Below, one piece after another: positions 42,232 to 49,816 of a stretch of 64,000 nucleotides of DNA. The position numbers and the translations under genes were made by a program. The DNA is from an uncultured Pseudoteredinibacter sp. (lineage in GTDB: Bacteria > Pseudomonadota > Gammaproteobacteria > Pseudomonadales > Cellvibrionaceae): the NCBI RefSeq assembly GCF_947500695.1, contig NZ_CANMSS010000010.1, positions 118,895 to 182,894 on the forward strand. The letters are read 5' to 3'. Numbering within the stretch: position 1 is the stretch's first letter; each line of letters opens with the position of its first letter. Under the pieces are notes generated by a model. The model saw nothing but the letters and a program-made list of their open reading frames with translations, did not search any database and was not told the DNA's origin.

Positions 42232-43929
42232 GTGAACCCTACATCTTCAGAGCCAAAGTGGGCCGTACCCACGCCATTGAGCACATTGAGAGATATCAGT
42301 GCTTTAGGCTTTGGCCGTGAAGAGGCCGTGAAGTTGTGTCAGTTGTTAGCCGACAACACCCGTGAGGGCGTTATCTTTCTAGATCGCCAGGGGCAAATTC
42401 TGATGGCTAATGCCACTGGTAGTACGCTCTTGGGTGGCTCGCGTCAGTGCTTAGGTAAGCCTCTAAACAATCTCTTGCAGGCGATGAGCCCAGATGGCTA
42501 TCAGTGTTCGGTGCAGGAAAGCTTATTCAAGCGCCTTTGCGAAGGCGAAACCTGCACAGTGGCGCTCAGTCATGGCCCTGCCGATTTATATTTAATTCAC
42601 AGCCGTCAACTTAATACCAAAAGTGCTTATGCCGTAGCTTGGTTACGTAAATTAAACTCCCCACGTGAGGCGATGCTGCGAGCAGGTGGCTTGGATAGCT
42701 TAACGGGCTTTGCTGGGCGCCAATCCTTTGAAAACGCTCTGAGCCAAGCCATGGAGAGGGCGCAGTCCGGTGTTAGTTCTGGGCTGCTCTATATAGATTT
42801 ATACCATTTCAAAGTGGTCAATGAGAGCTGCGGTAATGATGCTGGTGATGAGCTGCTAAAGCAGGTTGCGGGTATTTTTGTTTCCTGTTTGCGTGGCAAG
42901 GATATGTTGGCGCGCCTTGGTAGTGATGAGTTTGGCGTACTATTAAGCGATTGCAGTTTGTCTGGTGCCCAGCAAATGGCTTCGCGCATTGTTAAGAAAG
43001 TAGAATCTTTTCGCTTCCGCTGGTCCGGCCAAGAGTTGGCGATCGGTGTCAGTATTGGTGTTGTCGCGATTAATGACGAAGGTGAGTCGGCGAATCAGTT
43101 GCTTGCAGCGGCGAATGCTTCGTGTAATGTCGCCAAAAAATCCGGTCGCAATCGCATCAAAGTTTATCATGGCGACGCTAAAATGAAGGCGCGCCAAGAG
43201 TCGATGCAATGGTTAAGTAAGATTCAAAAAGCCATTGCAGAAGATCGCTTCGTTTTATATGCCCAACCTATTGTAGAAACCGCCGATCTTGATCGTCATC
43301 ATCACAGCGAAGTTCTCTTACGAATGCTTGATGAAGAGGGGGGCTTGGTTAGCCCGGGGCAGTTTATTCCGGCTGCTGAGCAGTTCGGTTTGATGGAAGA
43401 GTTAGATCGCCTAGTTTTACGTAAAGTGCTGGCCTTTATGTCAGAGCAAGATTCTGAACAGCATTATGCGGTTAATGTCTCCGGTGCAAGCTTAGGGGAC
43501 TCTAAATTCTGTGATTACGCCTGTAAAATGTTAGATAAAACAGGCGTAAACCCTCATCGTATTCAATTCGAAATTACCGAAACGGCAGCAATCAGTAGTC
43601 GCAGAGCTGCCTTAGAGTTCATGCGAGAACTGGGTGATCGTGGTTGTAAGTTCTTTCTGGACGATTTTGGCCGCGGCCAGTCATCTTTGGCTTACCTACG
43701 AGATTTGCCGGTACATTACATTAAGATCGACGGCTTGTTTGTAAAGAATATGCTTCGTGACGCTAAAGACTATGCGATGGTTAGCACCATTAACCACTTG
43801 GCTCACGTGATGGGGCTGCAAACTGTCGCCGAATATGTCGAAAGTGAAGAGCTTCGACAAGCTTTGGAAGAATTGGGTGTCGATTTTATTCAAGGCTATC
43901 TGGTATCCCGCCCTGAGCCTCTAAAATAA
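42232..43929 (+). CDS. PAS-GGDEF-EAL protein, cyclic-di-GMP turnover
   Basis: 565 residues from a GTG start, soluble. A PAS domain (about 35-140) precedes GGDEF (about 150-310) with RLGSDEFGVLL, a GSDEF variant that keeps the catalytic D/E pair. The EAL domain (about 320-560) reads EVLLR at the EAL position but keeps ITETAAIS, DDFGRGQSSLAYL, YIKIDG and VAEYVESEE. Enzymes of this MorA/RapA-like type can have either activity; the EVL change keeps the metal-binding glutamate. No membrane anchor is present. Its role is local to signals sensed by PAS. The gene stands alone, with 222 bases before it holding no recognised gene. Confidence 0.85.
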   Translation: MNPTSSEPKWAVPTPLSTLRDISALGFGREEAVKLCQLLADNTREGVIFLDRQGQILMANATGSTLLGGSRQCLGKPLNNLLQAMSPDGYQCSVQESLFKRLCEGETCTVALSHGPADLYLIHSRQLNTKSAYAVAWLRKLNSPREAMLRAGGLDSLTGFAGRQSFENALSQAMERAQSGVSSGLLYIDLYHFKVVNESCGNDAGDELLKQVAGIFVSCLRGKDMLARLGSDEFGVLLSDCSLSGAQQMASRIVKKVESFRFRWSGQELAIGVSIGVVAINDEGESANQLLAAANASCNVAKKSGRNRIKVYHGDAKMKARQESMQWLSKIQKAIAEDRFVLYAQPIVETADLDRHHHSEVLLRMLDEEGGLVSPGQFIPAAEQFGLMEELDRLVLRKVLAFMSEQDSEQHYAVNVSGASLGDSKFCDYACKMLDKTGVNPHRIQFEITETAAISSRRAALEFMRELGDRGCKFFLDDFGRGQSSLAYLRDLPVHYIKIDGLFVKNMLRDAKDYAMVSTINHLAHVMGLQTVAEYVESEELRQALEELGVDFIQGYLVSRPEPLK

Positions 43930-44075
43930 AAATATTTTCACTAATTGTCTTTTTCTTGTCCTTTTCTTGCATCGCTGATCGACGTATGGGTAAGGTACTG
44001 CTTTGTGGTGCTGATTATTTACCCGTTCGCCCTAGGCGATCAAAAATATACAGTATTGAGAAAAGGATCGAGAAT

Positions 44076-44417
44076 ATGCAATACATCGCATTGATATACA
44101 GTGATGAAACTTTTGATGATGGGCCAATTGAAGAGCTATTGGCTGAGTACCAAGAATTCACCGATAAAGTAACAGCCGCTGGCGTTATGCGCGGTGGCGA
44201 TGCCTTGGAGCTAACCAGTACCGCTACAACCGTACGTATGCGTGATGGCGAACTACTACTCAGTGATGGCCCCTTTGCCGAGACGAAAGAGCAGCTTGGG
44301 GGCTATTATTTGTTTGAATGTGTTGATCTTGATGAGGCCGTGTATTGGGCTAAGCAGATTCCTTCAGCTAAATACGGCAGCATCGAAGTTCGCCCGATTA
44401 TGCCTACCGATGGCTAG
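44076..44417 (+). CDS. YCII/DGPF-domain protein, partner of an ECF42-type sigma factor
   Basis: 113 residues from the ATG at 44076 with AAAAGGA upstream; in-frame upstream codons do not look coding. The fold is the small ferredoxin-like YCII domain (MQYIALIYSDE...), and the exact motif LLSDGPFAETKEQLGGYY gives the DGPF name. DGPF proteins are encoded next to ECF42 sigma factors and are their likely targets or modulators. Their biochemical role is unknown. The stop overlaps the sigma factor start by 8 bases. Confidence 0.9.
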   Translation: MQYIALIYSDETFDDGPIEELLAEYQEFTDKVTAAGVMRGGDALELTSTATTVRMRDGELLLSDGPFAETKEQLGGYYLFECVDLDEAVYWAKQIPSAKYGSIEVRPIMPTDG

Positions 44418-45678
44418 TTACTCAGTAAATTGGCGGGACTTGTTGAACGACGAGTCCCCTCAAATTATTGCCTATCTAAGCAGACAGTGCGGTGGTGATA
44501 TCGCTAGCGCTGAGGATGCATTGCAAGAAGCGACACTGCAAGCTTATGAACATTGGGCTGAAAATGGTTTGCCTGAAAAGCCCGCAGCTTGGCTATGCCA
44601 TGTCGCGCGCTGTCGCTTATTGGATAAGCTGCGGCAAGATTCTCGTGATGGGCATCGCTTTATAGATGGTGAGCTTTTAGCGTCAGCGGTTGATCCTTCG
44701 GGCTTTATATCTGAACAGGATATTGCTGCCGAGAGCTTAGAAAATAATGATCAGCGTCTTGCGCTGATTTTTTGTTGCTGTCATCCGGCAATCGATGAAA
44801 CCAGTCAGCTCGCATTGTTGTTACAGTTGATTGGGGGGCTGAACTATCGAGAGATTGCCAGCCAGTTATTGTTGTCGGCTGATGTCGTTCAGCGGCGTTT
44901 GAGTCGCGCGAAGAAGAAAATTAAGGAAGCTAAAATACCTTTCGAAGTACCAGAGCAGGAGCAATTGTATTCGCGCCAAGGGCATGTCCGCTCGATGATT
45001 TACTTGATGTTTAATCATTCGATGGAGATGACAGCCGAGCAGGCCGAACCTTTATTGCGACAATCAATAGACTTGTTACTGCTATTGCGTAAAACGGTCG
45101 ATAGCCCTGAGAGTATGGCCTTGCATGCGTTGCTAATGTCGGTCATGGCTCGGCGAGCAGTTGGGACTTATGAGTTTGGACTTGCGCTTTCTGAACAGGA
45201 TCGTAGTCAGTGGGATACGGTGGCAATAAGGCAAGCTGATAGCTTACTACAGCAGGCCTTGATGCTTCAGCAGCTGGGCCCTTTGCAGCTGCAAGCTGCC
45301 ATTCACCTGTTGCACTCTCAGTCGCCCTCATGGGAGGAGACGGACTGGCAACAAATTGTATCGCTGTATGATTTATTAATTAAAATGCAGCCGTCCGCCT
45401 TGCCAAGGCTCAATAAATACATGGCGCAATTTTATTCTGGGGCAGACGCCCAAGAGATAATGGATAAAGTGAATGGCCTAACGCCGGAGCTTGAGAATTA
45501 CTCGGCCTTTTATGGGGCTAAAATGATTTTGTTGTTGGAGCTGGCTGATTTTTCCTTGGCAGAGACGGCATATCAGCATGCTCTAGAGCTTGAGACTGCG
45601 CCTCGCCAACGTGAGTTGTTAACTCAGAATTGGCAAAAGGCGCAGCTTAACAGAAAGGATTTACACCTGAGCCAGTAA
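44410..45678 (+). CDS. ECF42-type RNA polymerase sigma factor with C-terminal TPR-like extension
   Basis: 422 residues from the ATG at 44410. Region 2 (about residues 12-80) includes AEDALQEATLQAYEHWAENG and the WLCHVARCRLLDKLRQD core-binding helix. Region 4 (about 115-175) has the helix-turn-helix GLNYREIASQLLLSADVVQRRLSRAKKKI. The remaining 240 residues are helical TPR-like repeats, as in ECF42 sigma factors, which control DGPF genes without a classical anti-sigma factor. It directs RNA polymerase to its own promoters. The last 18 bases overlap the adenosine kinase-like gene tail-to-tail. Confidence 0.9.
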   Translation: MASYSVNWRDLLNDESPQIIAYLSRQCGGDIASAEDALQEATLQAYEHWAENGLPEKPAAWLCHVARCRLLDKLRQDSRDGHRFIDGELLASAVDPSGFISEQDIAAESLENNDQRLALIFCCCHPAIDETSQLALLLQLIGGLNYREIASQLLLSADVVQRRLSRAKKKIKEAKIPFEVPEQEQLYSRQGHVRSMIYLMFNHSMEMTAEQAEPLLRQSIDLLLLLRKTVDSPESMALHALLMSVMARRAVGTYEFGLALSEQDRSQWDTVAIRQADSLLQQALMLQQLGPLQLQAAIHLLHSQSPSWEETDWQQIVSLYDLLIKMQPSALPRLNKYMAQFYSGADAQEIMDKVNGLTPELENYSAFYGAKMILLLELADFSLAETAYQHALELETAPRQRELLTQNWQKAQLNRKDLHLSQ

Positions 45679-46653
45679 TTCTTGGTACTGCTCTTCGCGT
45701 AAACGTGGACCATATTGAGCTACTAAAGTTGAAGCGCAAAGGCTGGCTAGTTTGCCGCAGCGTTCATAATCCCAGCCTTGGCTAAGGCCATAAAGAAAAG
45801 CGCCCGCAAATAAATCCCCAGCGCCGTTACTGTCGATGGCTTGGACTTGTTGTGCGGCGACTTTAATTTCTTTCTCGCCGTCCCACAATAGAGCACCTTC
45901 AGCGCCGAGGGTAATTGCAAAGCTATTAGCGTGGGCGCGTAATGCTTGGGCGGCTTCTTGGACATTGGCACTGCGGGTAAAGTGAATAGCTTCGGCTTCA
46001 TTACAGAAAAGTAAATCCACTTTTTCGCCAATCATCTCGACAAGACCATCGTGGAAAAATTCCACCATGGCAGGGTCAGATAGACTCAGAGATGTTTTCA
46101 CTCCAGCGGCACTGGCCACTTCACGTAATTCGATAGCGGCCGCTTTGCCGCTTTCCGAGCTGACTTGATAGCCTTCAATGTAAACCCACTGGGATTGTTT
46201 AATGGCATCATGATCAAGCTGCTGAGTAGAAACCTCAGCGCTGGCACCTAGAAAGGTATTCATTGATCGTTCAGCGTCAGGAGTGATCATTACTAGGCAT
46301 TTACCGCTGATGCCAGTTTCGGCATAAACGCTGCTGGGGTAATCAACACCAGCTTGTTGCATATTTTCGGTAAAAAATCGGCCAGTTTCGTCGTTCGCTA
46401 CGCGGCAGGAGTAAAAACTTTTCGCTCCGAAATAATTGGCTGCAATGATAGTATTTGCACCAGATCCGCCGCAGGCTCTCTTTGAGGCCACCAAGTGGTC
46501 CGACAGTTGCTTCATCAATTGATGTTGTCTGTCCTCGTCAACTAAGGTCATCAGACCTTTTTCGACACCGCATTGGTTGAGGTCTTGATCGTTCACTTCG
46601 ATTTCAGTGTCGACCAGTGCAGCGCCCAGGCCATAGATGTGGTAATGACTCAT
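45661..46653 (-). CDS. PfkB-family sugar/nucleoside kinase, probable adenosine kinase
   Basis: 330 residues. It has the PfkB layout: a lid and substrate domain beginning YHIYGLGAALVDTEIEV, the first signature CGGSGANTIIAANYFGA, and the C-terminal signature DSNGAGDLFAGAFLYGL, whose aspartate is the catalytic base. The opening and the LMTLVDE stretch resemble the proteobacterial adenosine kinase-like group; ribokinase-type alternatives cannot be excluded. It phosphorylates adenosine to AMP with ATP if the assignment holds. It is divergent from mrcB and tail-overlaps the sigma factor gene. Confidence 0.85.
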   Translation of the reverse strand: MSHYHIYGLGAALVDTEIEVNDQDLNQCGVEKGLMTLVDEDRQHQLMKQLSDHLVASKRACGGSGANTIIAANYFGAKSFYSCRVANDETGRFFTENMQQAGVDYPSSVYAETGISGKCLVMITPDAERSMNTFLGASAEVSTQQLDHDAIKQSQWVYIEGYQVSSESGKAAAIELREVASAAGVKTSLSLSDPAMVEFFHDGLVEMIGEKVDLLFCNEAEAIHFTRSANVQEAAQALRAHANSFAITLGAEGALLWDGEKEIKVAAQQVQAIDSNGAGDLFAGAFLYGLSQGWDYERCGKLASLCASTLVAQYGPRLREEQYQELLAQV

Positions 46654-46748
46654 GCAAATACCTTGCTATTCAGCTCGCAAAAGGGCGCTATTATGCTCAT
46701 TTCGGGCCTGCTGATAAAGCCCACAAGGTACAAGAATTAAGGCAATTA

Positions 46749-49052
46749 ATGGCTCCTAAGGCAAAAAAAGCCCCCCGCAGACCTTTTTACAGTCGCTGGT
46801 GGTTCAAATTACTATTTTTATTGGCCCTGATATTTGGGGCGTATTTGCTCTATTTAGACTATACCATTCGCAGCAAATTTGACGGTCGCAAGTGGGCGTT
46901 ACCTGCCAAAGTGTATGCTAGACCGCTGGAGCTCTATCTTGGGCAGCAGCTGGATGCTAAATCCCTAGAGTTTGAACTGAAGCAGCTTGGCTATCGAGCT
47001 ACCAAGCGCCTGTCTCAAGCCGGAGATATGGTGCGCTTGGGAAATCAGTGGCAAATCTATAGCCGCGGCTTTGTCTTTTGGGATGGTGATGAGCCGGCGC
47101 GGAAGATCAAGCTGCGCTTAGAAGAAGGCTTTGTGAGTGAGCTGCAAAGCGTAAACGGTAAAGCTCTAGATATTGTCCGTCTAGAGCCGTTAGAAATCGC
47201 CGGGATATACCCAAGTCACAATGAAGATCGCGAGCTATTGCGTTTGATTGACGTCCCGCACTTGCTTGGGGAGGCGCTGATTGTGGTGGAGGATAGAAAC
47301 TTCGCCCATCACTTTGGGGTATCTCTTAAGGGGATCGCGCGGGCAGCGCTTGCCAATTATCGGGCAGGCAGTGCAGTACAAGGCGGCAGCACCTTAACAC
47401 AGCAGTTAATCAAGAACTTCTACTTGAATCAGGAACGTAGCCTACAGCGTAAAGCCCAGGAAGCGCTTATGGCAGTGTTGTTGGAGCTGCGCTACAGCAA
47501 ATCTGAAATTCTTGAAACCTATATTAACGAGGTTTACCTAGGGCAAAGTGGCAAGCGTGGTATCCATGGTTTTGCATTGGCTTCGAGACATTATTTTGGT
47601 CAGCCCATTCAAGAGTTAAAGCTGGAACAATTGGCTCTGCTAGTGGGCATGGTAAAAGGAGCCTCGTATTACAATCCTTGGCGCAACCCTAAACGAGCCA
47701 CCGAAAGGCGCAATTTGGTTCTGAAACTAATGTTGGACCAAGAGTTGATTAGTCCTCAGCAATTTAAACAAGCCAGTAAAGCGTCTTTGGGGCTGATCAA
47801 AGCGGGCTCGAGATCTGCTCAGCGCTACCCAGCATTTTTGCAGCTGGTTAAACAACAGCTTAAAAGAGATTATCAAGAAGACGATCTACGCAGCGAAGGG
47901 CTACGAATATTTACCAGTCTCTCTCCGTCAATCCAACAGCAGGCTGAGCACAGCCTAAGCCAAAAAGCCGCTTACCTAGAGCGTTACTACGGCATGAAGA
48001 AACAAAGCTTACAGGGCTCTGTAGTGGTTAGCTCAGTGGGTGGGGCCGAGGTTCTTGCTCTAGTGGGTGGTCGGGATAGTAAAGTTTCAGGCTTTAACCG
48101 GGCGCTGAATGCAAAGCGACCAGTAGGATCGCTGCTAAAGCCAGCAATTTATCTAACGGCGCTTAATCGTAGCGAGCAGTACACTTTGGCCAGTCGGGTG
48201 AGTGATGCAACGGTACAGGTTAAGACCCCTGAAAACAGTATCTGGCAGCCGCGTAATTTCGACCGCAAGAGTCACGGTGAAGTTATGCTCTACGAGGCCT
48301 TAGCTAAATCCTATAACCAAGCGGCGGCTCGATTGGGAATGCAGTTGGGCTTAGGAGATGTGTTTGCGAATATCGAAAGGCTCGGAATTGACGCTGAGTT
48401 ACCGCCTGTTCCGGCTGTGCTCTTGGGAGCGGTTGAGTTGTCGGCCATGGATGTTTCTGCTTTCTATCACACCTTGGCTAATGAAGGGGTCTATTCCCCT
48501 ATGCGAGCCATTCGTGAGGTTACCTCTAGTGCTGGCCAACCGCTAAAACGTTACCCCTTGCAAGTCGAGCAGCGCTTCTCATCAGATTCCGTGTATTTGA
48601 ATCAATTTGCTATGCAGGCCGCTATGAGAATCGGCAGTGGTCGCTCGGCCTATAAGGAGTTGCCCCAGAATTTAGAGGTGGCCGGTAAAACAGGCACCAC
48701 TAATGATCAGCGCGATAGCTGGTTTGCTGGGTTTAGCGGCTCACACCTGGCAGTTGTCTGGCTTGGTCGTGATGACAATGGCAGTACTCCATTAACCGGT
48801 TCAAGTGGTGCCCTGCGGGTGTGGTCAGATATCTTCGCCAATATACCTACTCAGTCATTGGTCGCGCAGCCGCCTTTGGGTGTGGAGTATCATTGGATTG
48901 ATGTCGCCAGTGGAAAGTTGAGCCAAGCTGAATGCCCAGGAGCAATTGAGCTTCCCTTTATTGCCGGTAGCCAGCCCCAGGAGCAAATTTATTGTCAGCC
49001 TCGCCAGCCCAAAAAACGTAGCTGGTGGGAACGTTTGTTTGGTCGAGGTTAA
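46749..49052 (+). CDS. mrcB: penicillin-binding protein 1B (bifunctional glycosyltransferase/transpeptidase)
   Basis: 767 residues from the ATG at 46749 with TAAGG upstream; upstream in-frame codons run through the divergent gene. A cytoplasmic tail precedes one membrane segment (about 21-41). A UB2H-type region follows (about 65-150), then a GT51 glycosyltransferase domain (about 165-335) with catalytic Glu in VVEDRNFAHHFG and QGGSTLTQQLIKNFYL. The transpeptidase domain (about 400-720) has SLLK, SYN and KTGT motifs. It polymerises and cross-links peptidoglycan. The next gene encodes a TPR lipoprotein like the PBP1b activator LpoP of Pseudomonas. Confidence 0.96.
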   Translation: MAPKAKKAPRRPFYSRWWFKLLFLLALIFGAYLLYLDYTIRSKFDGRKWALPAKVYARPLELYLGQQLDAKSLEFELKQLGYRATKRLSQAGDMVRLGNQWQIYSRGFVFWDGDEPARKIKLRLEEGFVSELQSVNGKALDIVRLEPLEIAGIYPSHNEDRELLRLIDVPHLLGEALIVVEDRNFAHHFGVSLKGIARAALANYRAGSAVQGGSTLTQQLIKNFYLNQERSLQRKAQEALMAVLLELRYSKSEILETYINEVYLGQSGKRGIHGFALASRHYFGQPIQELKLEQLALLVGMVKGASYYNPWRNPKRATERRNLVLKLMLDQELISPQQFKQASKASLGLIKAGSRSAQRYPAFLQLVKQQLKRDYQEDDLRSEGLRIFTSLSPSIQQQAEHSLSQKAAYLERYYGMKKQSLQGSVVVSSVGGAEVLALVGGRDSKVSGFNRALNAKRPVGSLLKPAIYLTALNRSEQYTLASRVSDATVQVKTPENSIWQPRNFDRKSHGEVMLYEALAKSYNQAAARLGMQLGLGDVFANIERLGIDAELPPVPAVLLGAVELSAMDVSAFYHTLANEGVYSPMRAIREVTSSAGQPLKRYPLQVEQRFSSDSVYLNQFAMQAAMRIGSGRSAYKELPQNLEVAGKTGTTNDQRDSWFAGFSGSHLAVVWLGRDDNGSTPLTGSSGALRVWSDIFANIPTQSLVAQPPLGVEYHWIDVASGKLSQAECPGAIELPFIAGSQPQEQIYCQPRQPKKRSWWERLFGRG

Positions 49053-49083
49053 TCTCGGCAGCTTATGATTTAGGAGTCTGAAA

Positions 49084-49590
49084 ATGATTAAGGGTATAGT
49101 CGCGCTAAGTTTGCCATTGCTATTGATGGCCTGCGCGAGTCAATCGCCTGCACCCCAACAAGATTTGGCAAATGGTCGGGGCACCGCGAGCGAGATGTCT
49201 AATGAGTCACCCTCATCTCCGCAAGCTACTGCACATGAGCCAGAAGGTTCGCCAGCAGCATCGAGGCCCGCCCAACCGCCTCAGCAGCCTGTTCCTATTC
49301 GGCAGAGAGAGTCTCGCAGAGGGGCATTGCCAGGTGCGGCCCAGAGCTTGTTAGCAGCGGCTTCCAGCTCTTTTAAAGCTGGCGACTATAGTGCCGCTAT
49401 AGCAAGTGCAGAGCGTGGATTGCGAATAGCGAGAACATCCCCAGAGCTGCTCTTGGTACTGGCCCGCAGCTATGAACAGCAAGGAGATTATGCCCAAGCC
49501 AGGGTGTTTGCTGAGCGAGGTATGCGTTATTTATCGGCAGGAGAGCGACGCGGTGAATTTGAAAGCTTATTAGGGCGCCTTGGCCAATAA
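49084..49590 (+). CDS. TPR lipoprotein, probable PBP1b activator (LpoP-like)
   Basis: 168 residues. The lipoprotein signal ends LLMAC (C17), followed by a Pro/Gln/Ser-rich disordered linker (18-80). Two TPR units form the C-terminus (LLAAASSSFKAGDYSAAIASAERGLRI and LLLVLARSYEQQGDYAQARVFAERG). It lies 31 bases after mrcB in the same direction. Pseudomonas LpoP, an outer-membrane lipoprotein with a linker plus TPR domain encoded beside ponB/mrcB, has the same design and activates PBP1b. Function here is inferred from that match. Confidence 0.75.
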   Translation: MIKGIVALSLPLLLMACASQSPAPQQDLANGRGTASEMSNESPSSPQATAHEPEGSPAASRPAQPPQQPVPIRQRESRRGALPGAAQSLLAAASSSFKAGDYSAAIASAERGLRIARTSPELLLVLARSYEQQGDYAQARVFAERGMRYLSAGERRGEFESLLGRLGQ

Positions 49591-49816
49591 CCTTATATTT
49601 AGCGCAGACTAACTCGATATTCCCACTAATGCTGCTAAAATGGTCAGGCGAGTCACTGGGTAATAGTGAATAATTAGATAGATATTGTCGTCATTCGTGG
49701 TTTTAAGATGACAATTTTGCCGGGGACTCGACTAAACTCAAAAGGTAGTACAGTAAACCAAGGATTGGGCTGCGCACCTTGCTTGTTTGGCCATGGATGT
49801 AAAAGAAGCAAAAATT

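Noticed and set aside
49622..49786. Possible extra small gene between the LpoP-like lipoprotein and the DUF1631 gene
   Set aside because: No frame with a ribosome site and plausible composition. The stretch probably holds the promoter of the DUF1631-PilZ pair.
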